The notes: generated from the letters alone by a model not told the origin. DNA of 64,000 nucleotides from Castanea sativa (GCF_040712315.1 NC_134015.1:4542945-4606944), one strand, 5' to 3'. Shown: positions 22,889 through 35,885, counted from the stretch's first letter. Made by a program: numbers and translations.

Positions 22889-24060
22889 AGACATGGCAAA
22901 ACAAGTTAGAATTTTAAATTCTGACCTGACCCGAAAAATACCCGATACGAATATGATTTTTTTTTACTAGAAGCAAAAACAGGTTGACTCTTGACTCGAC
23001 CTGTGTTTTTTACGGGTCAACCCGACCTGGTCGACTCGTAACCCAACCTATGACCTAAACCATTTTTTAAAACTTTTTTTTTTTTGTAAAAAAAAATTAA
23101 ATTAAGACAATATTGGTTTAATTGTTTGTTGTGAGCTTTAAGGAAATAATTAATACATTGACATAACTGCATGCAAATGAATTGAAAGATGAATGGTTGA
23201 GCATTCTATAGTGAGTAAAGCTTTTTAGATATCAAATAGCAAAGTACATGCCAAGATAATCTGGTTACATTAGAATTAAAAATATAGATTTAAAATTGTA
23301 GACATGTGTGAGAAATATCCATAAGTGTGAAAATAGTGAAGCTAAAGTATCAAATTAGCATAAATTATGAATGCTTAGACCTATTTTTTAACAATTTATG
23401 TCCAAAATAAACGGCTTTTCAAAATAAATTATGATATTTCTTAAAGTGTGTATTGCTTAACATTGATATGATATTCATAAAAGAGACCATATATAAATAA
23501 ACAATCAAGCTTTAATGTATATTCTCAAATTGAAATAAAACACCAACTATAGTTGATAATAGATTATAAAATTAATTTTCAAGATCTAAATTTCTTATAT
23601 GTTTTATTCTTTATTGAATGAGTTATCCAATCAGTCATTTGTAATTTTGTTTTATATTTTGGAATGTGATATTGTGTAGAAATAAAACTTGTGTATTTGT
23701 TTTACTTATTTTTGTGTTATTTTGATTTAGTTAGCAATGTTGAGATTTATATAATTTTAAAATTATTGAATAAGTATTAATAAGTTTAACTGAATTCATT
23801 TTTTATATAAGTGGTAAATTCAAATTAATGCATTTTACATCAAGTAATTTGTTGCATGACTTTCCATATAGCAAATACATATTATTTTCTTTATAAAAAA
23901 ATAAAAAAGATTCATGTGAAAAATACGGGTCAACTTGTCCCTACCCACAACCCGATTAATCCGACCCCCTTTTTTAACCCGCTTAAAATGACTCATTTTT
24001 TACTTGCAACCCATTTGACCCTACCAGAACCTGAACCTGACCTGCATGTTTGCCATGTCT
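22889..24060. mobile_element. Nested hAT-like element (TIR AGACATGGCAAA)
   Basis: Left end AGACATGGCAAAACA and right end TGTTTGCCATGTCT are inverted. Flanks GAGTGTGT (22881-22888) and AAGTGTGT (24061-24068) form an 8-bp duplication with one mismatch. Subterminal CCTGACCCG and GGGTCAA motifs occur at both ends. No transposase ORF; the interior is AT-rich. Confidence 0.7.
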
Positions 24061-24262
24061 AAGTGTGTGGCTCTCATTATGTTATTAACTATTGTGTGCA
24101 GTGTGCGCACTGAACAAAGAGTACCACACAGCACACGGTATTACAATCTATGTAAACTAGCCTCTCTTTAACAAATCTAGAAGAAGCTTATAAGGAAAAT
24201 GGACTAGTTTATTTTCATGTGTATTATGGTCCTCTCTCAAATCTAAAAAAAGATTTTTCAAC

Positions 24263-24266
<4 letters not shown>

Positions 24267-24338
<72 letters not shown>
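24267..24338. repeat. (CT)n-(AT)n compound microsatellite
   Basis: CT dinucleotides run from about 24267 to 24310, followed directly by AT dinucleotides to 24338. The adjoining element at 24340 seems to have used the TA tract as target. Confidence 0.95.
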
Positions 24339-24339
<1 letters not shown>

Positions 24340-24342
<3 letters not shown>

Positions 24343-25492
24343 TAGGTTCAAGTTACACCTAGTGTAACTCTTTAGATTTACACCTTTTTTAAACCATTGG
24401 ATTCAAGTAAATCCAACTGTTAAAAAAAAAGTCACTTATTAATGCTAAAATTCTAATTAGGATCTCTTTTATTATGCCTTATTTATGATAGTCCATACCT
24501 ATCTCTAAACCCAAAAACAAGTATACCTTTATCTTGCTCTCTCTTTCTCCTCCACGGCCATAAGCTGGGTAGCCAACTGCAAAAAAAGCCATAGCCAAAC
24601 ACTGATATTATAGGTTTGTGGTTACATAAATTAATCCAGTACATCCATTAGTGATTAGTAAAACTTTATCAGGGAAATAATTTTTGAAGATATCATGTAT
24701 AATTAACAGGACATCCATTATCGAGAGGAACATATATCCTCAAAATTTTCATCATTTTAAATTGTATCCTAACAATAACTTTGATTCTTGTTGTGAACTA
24801 GGCCTAGAGTGATGCTTCTATATCCTCCGTAAGTAGAGTACATCCATCCCCAGTATTTTACATATACCAAAATCCTAACTAAAAGGAAGATAATGTATGA
24901 CCACTACGATTTCCACATATATATGAACAAATATGCATCAATGTGAGCAATTGAGAGTCCTACAACCCTAGACAATCAGCAATGGTAATCTGAGTTTTCC
25001 TTTCTTTTCTGGTTGTGCGTGCACTTTTTTGCATTATCAGTTTTGTTGTTCCAGAATAACTTGCTATTGACTAAATCTGTTGGGTTTATTAGTTGTTTTT
25101 ATATACGGTAGTAGATATGATGTATCAAAATAACTGCTACATGCTTCAATTCTAATGAATTAGTAGTTGTCACTAGACCTTGTTGTCTCAGAGTTTTTGT
25201 ATCAAATTCTATGTGGCTGTGGAGGTGGAACCCTATGGCAAGGAAGGTGGAAGAGCAATGGAGGAGAGTGAAACGTGCAATGGATGAGAAAGAAATAGCA
25301 GAGAGAAAATTGTACCTATTTTTGGGATTAGAGATAGATATGAAATGTCATAAATAAGATAATAAATGAGATCTTAATGAGAATATTAATATTAATGAAT
25401 GTATTTTTTTAACTGTTGGATTTACTTAAATCTAATGGTTTAGAAAATGTGTAACTCTTTAAAGTTACACCAGATGTAACTTGAACTCATCT
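24340..25492. mobile_element. Long-TIR element, same family as 10855-11879
   Basis: The left end GATAGGTTCAAGTTACACCT through AAACCATTGGATTCAAGTAA and the right end (inverse, TGTAACTTGAACTCATCT at about 25474-25491) match over about 85 bp with substitutions. Both flanks are TA repeats, so a target duplication cannot be read. The interior differs from the 10855 copy. It includes GGCTGTGGAGGTGG and similar GC-richer sequence near 25210-25300 of unknown origin, possibly also captured. Confidence 0.7.
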
Positions 25493-26047
25493 ATATATAT
25501 ATATATATATGAAGAATGAAGATATCTACTCTCTCCCTCTCTCTCTCTCTCTGTATGTGTGTGAAGATCTGTGTTTTCAGGCAAGGTTGAATTTTGATTG
25601 CTCCAAGAAGCTAGCTTTGATGCCAGTCTTCAGTCATCATTGGAAGACACAAATCTAAGGGGGAAAAAAAAAAGATCTTTGATGCAAAACGTTTGGTTTT
25701 AGTCTTTTAGATTTGTTTCACCCATTTTGCAAAACCATTACACAACTAGTTCAACCATATTGGTTCTCGGTTTTTCTAGTTGAAACCTTCGATTACCTGT
25801 TATTTCCTTTTTTTCTTTCATTTTTTATTTTTATGAATAACCGGACCGGATTGATGTTTGGTTTCCAGTTGAACCGGCCGATTCGGTTGGGTTTTTTAAA
25901 ACCATGATATTTACCACTAATTTGGACTCTAATTTAGATGGTGAATTGACATCATTAATTATTCTTGAATTAAAGTGCTAATAAATTAAAATTAGATGAT
26001 GAAGGGAAGAACAGAACATACAAATATTCATATATATATATATATAG

Positions 26048-26366
26048 GGCTGGGTTCAAGTTACACCTGGTGTAACTCTAAGCAATATTACACCACTCAA
26101 TATTTTTTAATTGGATGCAAATTTTGACATTTCTACTGTTAGATTATATTATCTTTGTATATTCTCCATGCTTGCAAAATTTCAAAGTAATCAAAGATTA
26201 ATAGCCATGTCATCAATCAATTTTTTAAATAAAAGTTTTTGTTGTTTAAAATAATGCATAAAAAATGAGTTTATTGATCAAATAGTAAATAACATCAAAT
26301 TGACATGAAAATTTGCATGATTGTTAAGAACATATAATTCAACAGTGGGACTTGAACCCAACTCAT
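26048..26366. mobile_element. MITE, ~319 bp, GGGTTCAAGT termini
   Basis: Left GGCTGGGTTCAAGTTACACC and right GACTTGAACCCAACTC are inverted; both flanks are (AT)n. The first 35 bases resemble the ends of the 24340 family but the interior is different. No ORF. Confidence 0.6.
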
Positions 26367-27723
26367 ATATATATAACCAAAGTCTTTGAAGCTCCCACAA
26401 ATTTTTACATTACCACTATTTTCTTTTTCTTTTTCTTTTTCTTTTAGATTCTTTTTATTTGATGTTTTATATCTTATGTATTTATTATTTCTCTTCAACT
26501 TGTAATTATCTTATCAGTGTTATAATAGTTTAGTTTAATTAAAACGCTATTAGATATATGTTTCAAGAGCTTGAAACACACTCTATTTCTCTCTTTTTGA
26601 GAATTATGTAACAATTCTATGTAAAGTCAAGTTGCTCAGGCTTTTACAGAATCCTTATATTGTTGAAATTAAGCGCATCATGTTGCCACCATGAAAGAGG
26701 GAGTTCAAAGACGTGCATTTAAGTTGTCTTTGAGCTAATGACGTCTGATCTTCACCAAGAGATTAAAGCTAATAATGACTTGACCCATGAACATCATCAA
26801 TTTTTTCTTTATTAGATGCTATGTGCATTGAAATATATGCATACAGGTAATTTTCTTAATATCTTATGTTCTTCTTCTTATTGTGCTTTTCTTTAGTTTT
26901 AGTCTTTGTTTAGCTCCCGTGAAACTTGTGGTACAAAGTATTTAGCATCATAGGTAATACTTAGCCTCTGATTCAAATTTGAGGGGGTCTTTAATGTTAG
27001 CTTTGATTATCTTTACTATCAAGTTGATATTTTAATTGGTTTATCAAGCATGGGTTAATTGAGAAATCTGGTCCTCATATGCAATTAAATGATTACTAAG
27101 AGAGACAATCACTTATTATAAAATAAAGGTTGAGGAGTTTAACAAGGTTCTAGGCATGTGGAAAGCATGGCTTAATGAGTAGCAACGTGAGAGAAGTCGA
27201 TGAAGGGGAGGAGATCAAAGAGTTTTTGGACTTTTTTTTTTTTGTGAGTATTTCGTAGTGTATTATTTTGGGTATTGGGTATTTTGTTATCCAAGTAGGA
27301 AATAGAAAGTCTAGGTATAAATAGTTGATTTATTATTTGTTGTTTCATACTTCTGATTTTTTTTTCCCGTAGTTTGTAAGTGTATGGAAGGAATTAGGGT
27401 TATTTGGTGTGTGGTTTTTGGTGGATAATGCTAGAAAAATATATAGAGGTAAGGTGTAGAATATATAGCAATGTATAGATCCTATGAAGTTAAATATGCT
27501 ATGCATTTTTCTGCAAGGAAATATATGAACTTAATTGAAATTTTATGTGATTAATAATGTTATTTATTTATTTATTTATTTTTGGATTGTGGCAACATGA
27601 TCAAGGCTTCTATGAAAAATACAGATGGAGTAAATACAACAACAACAACCACAAAAAAGAAAAAAAAAGAAGAAGCTAGAGATAATAAATACTTGAAATT
27701 ATTTAACATTTGTTAATTATGCT
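26367..27723. other. Non-coding AT-rich sequence, probably body of a Helitron
   Basis: No coding region recognised. The 3' end of a Helitron lies at its right (27724-27748). I could not locate the matching 5' TC terminus, so how much of this stretch belongs to it is unknown. Confidence 0.4.
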
Positions 27724-27749
27724 GTGCGTCGCACGGGTTAGTGACTAGT
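27724..27749 (+). mobile_element. Helitron 3' terminus
   Basis: GTGCGTCGCAC (27724-27734) is a small hairpin followed by GGGTTAGTGA and CTAG (27745-27748) with T next. This is the standard plant Helitron 3' end. The sequence differs from the 14338 element, so it is another family. Confidence 0.65.
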
Positions 27750-27869
27750 AATTTACTATTTTGGATCAGCTAAAATGGACCATCCCATACACGTATAGTG
27801 AATAATTTTTTTTTTTTTTTTTCCTGAGAAACACACGCACAGTAAATACTGAATACTAATTTCTCAACC

Positions 27870-28780
27870 CAAAAAAAAAAAGGTTTGGATTACTTTGGAT
27901 GTCCTATTTTCGATAAGCCCAATTAAAGTTTGATGCTTTGATTAGTCAGATTTTGACAAACTCAAGCTCAACTTTATTAAGGCCCAACATAAACTAATGT
28001 GGACGGCCGAACTTTGCAAAACCAAATACCAAAAGGACAAAAGAGAAATTTGGTTGTTAAAAATAGTAAAGGCGGGAAAATAGGAAAATCTATTTTACAT
28101 TAATTACTAATCACAAGCTGACACGTATGTTGAGTCAGCTTACAACTAAAATGGGAGCTAATCTAACACTTTGTTTAATTGGTTTGGAAGGAAGAAAAGG
28201 GAAAGGAAAAGAAATCAAATCCTTTCTGCTGTTTCGGTAGCATGATGTATAGAAAAAGAAATGAACTAAATTTGTTAAGAAATCTATTACTTGGTGCCAT
28301 GTCATTACGTGATATCTTCGGTCTTCTTTAATGAATTCCCAGATGACATCGTTTTGTGCTATGAACTTGTATCTTCATTTTCAACAGATAACAAGTCACT
28401 AATATTTAACTTTTGTATTTTTCTAGAACATATGTGGTCAATCAAGAACTGTCTCAATTTTTTTTTTCCGTTTTGATTTCCAGCTTTTTTTTAAATGGTT
28501 GAAATTAAAGATAAATCCTACTCAATTAGTCATATTATTTGGAGAAACTTAAGAGTTAAGATATAAGTAAGACACTAACTATTCCTAGTTGACAAAATCA
28601 GCTAGTGGGGGGGTTAGTTTAATCATGCAAATGCCCACGTTTTTTACCTTTAGGACCTTAAGAATAATTGAGAAACACTTAGGCAAGTAACCTCGTTTAA
28701 ATCCAAAGAATTGAAAACTCAGACTGTGCTAAGTTTGACAAAGATAAACTTGTGGTGCCTCTAGATTGTTAATAATATAA
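27870..28780. repeat. Duplicated gene-flank segment (partners 15468-15760 and 53405-53790)
   Basis: The first part matches 15468-15760. The part from about 28400 matches 53430-53790: CTTTTGTATTTTT, GAACATATGTGG/GAAAATATGTGG, GAAATTAAAGATAAA, AGGCAAGTAACCTC, AGAATTGAAAACTCA and TGCTAAGTTTGACAAAGATA occur in the same order. It lies in the distant 5' flank of gene C as its partner does for gene B. No gene. Confidence 0.75.
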
Positions 28781-28949
28781 GTAAAAAAAATAATTTCGGT
28801 AATAATTCTAAAAAAAACTAATAAAAACATTCAAAATTAATTATTGGGAAAAATATTGTAAATTTGTTTGTGTTGTATTATTGCTCTTTTTTTTTATTAT
28901 AATCTTTTTTGATAATCCACATAGAAAAGTATTTATTGAAAGCAAGAGA

Positions 28950-29105
28950 GAGATTACACAATAGCTAGCTGGATCTGCTCCTTTATAATATCTTCAACAA
29001 AACCTTTCATCAAACTCTTGCCTTCTTTTTGGTTTAAAGAAACACACTGGACAAAGCCTTCAATACTACCCAAAGCCAATAAACAAAGCTATATGTGGGC
29101 AGTTG
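28950..29105 (-). pseudogene. Possible 3' gene fragment of unknown identity
   Basis: A minus-strand frame from about 29105 to a stop at 28952 reads LALGSIEGFVQCVSLNQKEG and KSLMKGFVEDIIKEQIQLAI, followed by AATAAA-like sequence at about 28935. It looks more protein-like than its surroundings but has no start, no splice context and no domain I recognise. It may be the tail of a retrocopy. Confidence 0.25.
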
Positions 29106-29559
29106 GGCTAAAACAAAGGTGGTCCCATTCAAGTATTGTTATTCCTAAAAAACAATAATCGATAAATAAATTGAATTTCATTATATTCAACATATCATAT
29201 AAATGATTAAAATTCACATAAATTAGATTTACCATAAAATTAGAAAATAATGGAGAAATGTTACATTGATGATATTTTAAAATAATCTCATAACAAGAAG
29301 TAATTTACCATCAACTCATATACATTTTTAGATGACAGGGTTAAGGCGTGGACTAGATCACTATCTTGAGACAATACATGCATTTATGGGATTTTTGGTG
29401 TAGTAAACTAAATATCGTGCGTGCTACCTCTAAGATACACCAACAACCATCTTCACTAATTATTCTTCAAGTTTATGCCGCTTATAAAATAGGAAGCTCT
29501 TAATAGTACTTTTCTTTTTCTCAAAAATATAGTATATACAAGAATATATATAAGATGGT

Positions 29560-30475
29560 ACTGTAGCTAATAGGATAAAAAAAAAATTTTTAATTCTCTC
29601 TCTCTCCACTTTTACCCCGGAATTTCTCTTTCCTTTGTCATTTTTTCTCTTCTTTTCTCTCTCTCCCTTCTCTCTTTCTCATCTGCTCTCTCACTGTTCA
29701 GACTCAAGACCCCGTGGGTCGGCGTGACGGCTCCGATGCTTTAAATCGAAGCTCCGATGCTTTGAAGGTGTGGGTTGCGATCGGCGCGGGTTTTTTTTTT
29801 GTTGTGGGTTGCGATTTTTTTGTTGTGGGTTGCGATCGGCGCGGGTTTCTTTGGAGGTGTGGGTTGCGATCAGCGTGGGTTCCTTTGGAGGTGGTGGGTT
29901 TTTTTTTGTTGTGGGTTGTGATTTTTTTGTTGTGGGTTGCGATCGGCGCGGGTTTCTTTGGAGGTGTGGGTTACGATCAGCGTGTGGGTTGAGATGGATG
30001 ATAAAGGAGGAGTCTGGGTGTGCGATCGGCGTGTGCGATTGGCGTGGGTTCCTTTGGAGGTGGTTTTTTTTTTTTTTTTTTTTTTTCGGTTTCGCCGATT
30101 GGATGATGGAGGAGTTGTGTGGAGGAGTTTGGTTGATATGGATGATGGAGGAGGAGTGAAAGATCGGCATTTGTGGTGGCTGTGCCGTTGATCGGCGTGT
30201 TTTTTTTTTTTTTTTTCAAGTTTCGCCGATCTGGAGTTGTATGGAGAGTCTGAAAGAGAAGAGGTGAAAAGAAAAGATGAGGATAAAATTGGAAACAAAA
30301 AAAAGGGAAAAAATATTTTATTGTAAAGATATATTATTTTAATGTGTAGAATAGAAAAATAGAAGTTTTGATGCTGAGAAATTGTAAAATGGTATGGTAT
30401 AATTGGTAAAGTAGTTTTTTAGATGGTAAAATAGGATAGAATTAGGAAAAATGAATGTGAATGCTCTAACCCATG
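29560..30475. mobile_element. Degenerate MITE-like element with GC-rich GATCGGCG filler
   Basis: The right end GTGAATGCTCTAACC resembles GAGCATTC-type MITE termini; the left end is not clear. The middle (29700-30240) is unusually GC-rich and built of repeated GTGGGTTGCGATCGGCG, GGGTTTCTTTGGAGGTG and T-runs. Overlapping ORFs of 80-159 residues occur on both strands and in several frames over the repeat, which shows low complexity and no single real protein. Confidence 0.45.
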
Positions 30476-30999
30476 ACATTATAACATTAAAAGTTATTCT
30501 TATCACTTTTGGCAAGTTTCAGAAATAGGTTAGTAAAATTAAACCGAAACATTAAAAGATATATATATATATATATTATATTTTGATTTGAAATATATAA
30601 TTTTTTTATAAAAATATCCCACTAGAAACAAAAGTGATGAGTGCGCAAAGTCAAAAACAAAGGCTGGCTTGATATAAGTCAAGCCACACGTCCAGAAATA
30701 AGCGAATCTCAAAAATTAATTTGTTTCTCAGAAGCCAAAATTCAAACCAATATTGGGGAGGAAAAAGAAAGCAAAAGGGTAGTAATTTTTTAATATAAGT
30801 TAATTTTTTGAATAAAGAACTATCCAAACAGTAATCAATTTGATTGGGTTACAGATTGCTTCGGCAGTTGGCACATCCAATTCTATTAGGGATGCGTTTG
30901 ACAAACCTAAATAATAATAAGAATAATAATAATATAGATGAAGGCTCATCCAATTGCATTCTAAATATATGCTCTTTCCAAATTATATTCAATGCTCAA

Positions 31000-31210
31000 C
31001 ATATATGTGACAATAGAGCAATGCCATGGTTAAACATATACCTTTCAACAGGCCTATAATAAACATATTTATGGTCCATTTTGATTGCTATGCTGCAAAG
31101 TTTACTTTTCAAAGTAGTCATGGAATGGATTACTTCTAGAACCGAGATAAGATGAAACTCGCTTGAAGGGGTGGATCAAGTCACTAAAGTAGTTTACACC
31201 ACTATTTTCT
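31000..31210. repeat. Duplicated segment (partner 52095-52400)
   Basis: ATGTGACAATAGAGCAATGC (31005), TTTACTTTTCAAAGTAGTCA with ATGGAATGGATTA (31101) and GATGAAACTCGCTTGAAGGG (31151) recur at 52106, 52279 and 52359. The copy here has stops where the 52 kb copy is open. Confidence 0.8.
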
Positions 31211-31307
31211 ATTCCTAATTGAAATAGATGTCTCCACGAGGCAAGCTTGTATGCCAAGCTCATTAAAAAGCTTTAGAAATCCAGGTGGGTTGGACTTTAG
31301 GTGCCAT

Positions 31308-31790
31308 CAAGGTTGTCAAAATTGGGATCTTACATAAGATCGTAGAAGGTAGGTGGGATCATGGATCGTAAGATTCTACATTTTTGGAGAAAAAAAAATA
31401 TACATTGGTATGTTGAATAATTACATAAATTATACATTCATTGATATCTTTACCATATATTACTATATCTATTTGTAAGTATCATTTAAAGAGGCCAAAA
31501 ATTTTAAAACGTAACACTCTATTGGAATATTTTTTATTTGGATCCAACTAACACTATCTACATTAGAGTGAAAATTTTTGGTCTATTGAGATTTTATTTT
31601 TCATTTAGGTCCAACTGAGCTTTCTGTTAAGTTAAAAAAGATTACAAGAAACAAAGGTTGTTTGAAATCGTTAGAATCATACAATTCTACTGATACTGAA
31701 CGATCACAAAGATCCTTGAAAGATCCGAATTGTTTTGGGTAGGTAGGATTGTGAAATCTTAGAAGCCAGATCGGGATTTTGACAATCATG
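31308..31790. mobile_element. TIR element, 483 bp (TSD GGTGCCAT)
   Basis: Left CAAGGTTGTCAAAATTGGGA and right CGGGATTTTGACAATCATG are inverted. A perfect 8-bp duplication, GGTGCCAT, flanks it at 31300-31307 and 31791-31798. No coding capacity; the 65-residue minus-strand ORF at 31601-31798 is inside the terminal sequence and is not a gene. Confidence 0.75.
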
Positions 31791-31799
31791 GGTGCCATG

Positions 31800-33518
31800 C
31801 AACTCAGCTCTTTCTGAAAAAATTATAAAGTTCTCATGGTGGATAAGTGATGTGATCTACCATTCCACTAAAAGACTCTCACATGTTTAAAATTATTAAG
31901 TTAGAAATTTTTTTTAAACAGAAACTAATTAATAACTCAGCAATTTTAAATAAATGAAAATTTTTAAGTGAAATGGTAGATAAATTACGTGGTCTACCAG
32001 AAGACTGTATAATTTCTCCTCCTTCTGCCCCTATTCCAACCACCTTTGATGCAATTAATATCTTTTTTCAAGAGATGGTATGAAAAAATAAGTGCAAATG
32101 AGAGAGAGAGAGAGAGGTCATGGGTGCTTGAACTGCTTTTCTGGTTCTTTGAATAATCACGTTATAACAAAACGAAAAATAAAATGTGAAAACAGTAGCT
32201 TGGATTGAGTGTGCTGGGCACACGCCAAAATCACCTTAGATCTATCTTTTACCAAACCTTATCTTCAGACTTCATCCCTAGACGTAGACGACCGGATAAA
32301 ATGCTCGGCAAAATCGAGCTTGCTGCTAGGACCAACTCCAAAGAAAAAGTCCAAAGCATGCAATTAGATTCTCTCCATTAAATTCCTTTAGCAGCTTGTT
32401 TGTTAAGGAAAGGTGATGGCTACTATAAAAGGTCAACATTTAGGTTGCGTCTATTTGTTTTAAAATTTCATGCTTGGGTTTATTTTATATGTTGGAGGAT
32501 TTGAAATTCAGATTTTTAAATCTCTTGTTGGGATATATACTTGGATTTGGATCAATAGAATGTTTTTATTTTTATTTTTAACCTTTTGTATTTGACCTAA
32601 TTGAACAAGTTAAGAGTCATGGTTTCAACTACCAAAGGGCCACCTCTATACTCTTTAGGGCACTGCAAATAAAAAATAGCTCTGAAATTTTAACTAATAA
32701 AATTATTTATTTCACTGTAATAGTATTAATTAAACTTAAATACTAGTCAATAAATAAAATAATATTTTTTTATCAAATGAAAAACAAGAAAAATATAAGA
32801 GAGAAATTTTATGTCCACAAAAATTTTCACTACAAAAAATTAATTTTAATGATGAGTTCAAATTAGAACTTGTAACAACTTAATACCTAGAATCTATTGT
32901 GAAAATACTATGAATATCACACCTATCAAAACAAAAAAGAGCAATACACAAAAAAATTTCAAAACATTTTTCAAAACAGTTGAGTTGATAAACGTTTACT
33001 AGTTCTCATTTAGATCCACTATTAACATTACACTTTTTCTTATCATTATCAAGCTGCCACATCAATTAGTGTAAAAAGTTTATCAAATTTTTTGTGTTTT
33101 TAAGCTATTTTTTTTAATCTATATAGTTAATTAGCAATTTTACATCTAAAATAAAATAATAAAACTTAAATAATATTTAATATTTTTAAAAAATTATATT
33201 TAAATATATAAAATGACTCAATTTAGTTTTGTTATAATGAGCCGCCTCCTTGACTACCATGATCCTACAGACTTTTTTTTTTTTTTTTTGAGTAAAATGA
33301 TCCAACAGACTTAACCATTAAAAGATGGATCCTTGGATTGATATCAGGTGCTTTGGTGGACTTTTTATGCCACAGATTGACAAGGTGGCTGCATATTTTC
33401 TTTTCTTTTCTTTTCTTTTTTGAAAGGGATGGCTGCATATTTTCCAACACACAGCGCACTTAAAAACGCTAATTGGGGGCCAAAGGGAAACTTCTAGTGC
33501 TGATTATATTTTACATTC

Positions 33519-33551
<33 letters not shown>

Positions 33552-35107
33552 ACTCTTTTTTGGGGGAGGGGAACTAAAAAAAAATTATTGATGCGCACAT
33601 TCATAAAATTCCTGGAATGAACAATAAGTAAACACTTGGTAATTCTATAAGTTAGCACATGGCATAAGTTTTGCCCACCAAATATCATGTACATATTTCA
33701 AAGACATAAAATTAAATAAATCATATACAGTAACTTATACACAACACACTCTTTAGCAATATAGAACAATAATTTTTCCATTTTTAGTAGAGTTGGTAAT
33801 ATGCTTTTATATTTGAACTTCATTCACTCTTTTTTTTTTTTTTTGTGTGTTTGTTTCTCAAAATAATATACATAGTACCTTACCCATTATACACAAAACA
33901 CCTTGATTGGATTGTATAAAATGAATGATCTGTAGCCAAATTGGCCGTCATTCATAAAAGTTGTAGAGTTAAGAGAAAAGCAGCAACTGCCACAGCTCCA
34001 CACCCCGCCACCGCTCATCTAACCGTCGTTGTCTTCCTTTTTAAGCTTATATACAATCTTGTCAAATCACTGGCTTTCTTTTTTTCTTTTTTCTTTTTCA
34101 ATTTCACATTAGTTAAAATGGAGGAGCTCCTTTAGGAATCTATAATACTGTTTTACTATCCTGTGAAATTTCTATGATTACTCCCCCTCCTCTGAACTTT
34201 CTAATTTGCTAAGCTTTGAGAGAATGATGCTAAATAGTTTCTTAATGCATTATCCTTTTTTTTATATAAAAAAAAAATGTAATACTTTTTTATTCTCTTA
34301 TCAATACAATTTCTATCGTTTATAATCTCTTTTAATCATCAAAAAAAAGGAGTAGAAGAAAGTCATATTAATTTGTCAATATACACACCCCTCGCATTGA
34401 CGCCCTCTCTTTAAAAGAGCAATTGACAAGAAGTCAAGAACACAGTATATTTTATATCTTTTTTATTTTTTAACTGATTATATTTTATGATCTCTTTACA
34501 GTAACGTTGGTGGCATCAGGCAAGTGGTTTAAAAGGAATATCGTTTAATTGTCACCATCATATCACACTGTGCCTTTATTTTTATAAGTAGTATTTGGAT
34601 AAACCTCTTTGACCACGGAGTGGGTATAATGGAAAGAATTAATGCAAGATTAACAGCAAATTAAATATTGATGCATCTTCTGGCAGCAATAGCCAGCTAT
34701 ATATAAGACAGTGATGGAAAAAGAAAAACTCGAAGTCTAGAACAACAAAATCAAGATGCCAACTTCGATTCTCAAAAAGAAAAACTAAAGTAATTCAATT
34801 ACGTCAAGTCTGGTCCTACTAATCAAGAAAATTATGGTCCATTTGAATTATGGGAGAGTAAAGTAGAATAAAATTGACATAATTTTTCAGCTAATTCTAC
34901 CCAACTCCCCTTTGCTCTCCTATCTTCCTCAATCCAAACACGCCATTAAATAAAACTCTAAAAAATTGAGAAGGGCCGGCCAATGCCGTTAGAGGGGGAG
35001 GATATATAGGTCGTGTTGTGATTAAGTTTTACACTATTGACTAGAAACTTGGAAATTTTTGAATAGATCACAGCTACTAGAAACTTGCAAAAATCGTGTG
35101 ATGAGGC

Positions 35108-35152
<45 letters not shown>

Positions 35153-35560
35153 TAATTCATATTACATTTTAATATAATAAATAAATTATATAGAATAATG
35201 AATATAATGTTTTAATTACATAGAAAAAATAGTGTTTTAAAACATTCAAAATAAGTATTTAGATTTTTTTTTAAGAACAAATTTGGTTATTCAGCAAATA
35301 AAACTACATTTCTAGAACTTTCCTTTCAAATCATTTTTCCCATTTCCAAACTCCCACCCACATGACCACCTTTGCTCCTGAACTTTCCCATTGCATTTAT
35401 TCTCTCAATTATTTATTTATTACTTTTTTATAGTTTAGTAAGTTTACAATGCTTCTTTTTTCTCAGCTCTTCAGACTTTCAATTTTGATTTTGTTTTTCT
35501 TTCTTCTCATTTTTTTTCTTTATTTAAAAGTTAAGGATGATATTTTTGGGATAATTAATT
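31800..35560. other. Long non-coding 5' flank of gene C
   Basis: No gene seen. It holds short microsatellites: (GA)n at 32100-32116 and 33523-33550, (TTTTC)n near 33399-33420, and (GT)n-(TA)n at 35107-35149. The segment 34670-34770 (GATGCATCTTCTGGCAGCAA, GGAAAAAGAAAAACT, GAACAACAAAATC) matches 54790-54875 upstream of gene B, which is duplicated 5' sequence. Confidence 0.55.
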
Positions 35561-35634
35561 TTGTTTAGATCAAAGAATTTTGTGAGGTACCAATATTTAA
35601 AAGGATTTTTTAGATTTTTTTTTTGGTCACAAAA

Positions 35635-35826
35635 AGACATAAATTTTTTGGAGATTTATGTTAAACTAATTTGTTTTTTCTATTGCTCCTTATTTTTCAA
35701 AATTTTGGACTCCTTTGACTTGGAGGCGTTAGACATAAATTTTTTGGAGATTCATCTTAAACGAATTTGTTTTTTCTACTGCTCCTTCTTTTTCAAAATT
35801 TTGGACTCTTTTGACTTGAAAACCTT
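35635..35826. repeat. 96-bp tandem duplication upstream of gene C
   Basis: AGACATAAATTTTTTGGAGA at 35635 recurs at 35731, and the two 96-bp units are nearly identical through TTCAAAATTTTGGACTC. The ORF read across it (35561-35890) is probably chance: the unit length is a multiple of three and the region is T-rich. It ends about 60 bp before the TATA box of gene C. Confidence 0.9.
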
Positions 35827-35885
35827 AGACAATGACCTAATTTGGACTACTGTACCCTGGGGAAGAGTGACTCGACGTTCCCTAT

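Larger units (their letters stand above)
22416..25905. mobile_element. Mutator-like element, copy 2, with two nested transposons (TSD GATATTTACC)
   Basis: The left end ATGGTTTTAAAAACTAG and right end GGGTTTTTTAAAACCAT are inverted. A perfect 10-bp duplication, GATATTTACC, flanks it at 22406-22415 and 25906-25915. Termini match the element at 6954-9126. Subtracting the nested elements at 22889-24060 and 24340-25492 leaves about 1.2 kb with no transposase ORF. The perfect duplication supports a Mutator-superfamily insertion younger than that at 6954. Confidence 0.85.

Noticed and set aside
29691..30298. Several overlapping ORFs of 80-159 codons on both strands
   Set aside because: They all read the same GC-rich tandem repeat and T/A-runs in different frames; composition is low complexity and no domain is visible.
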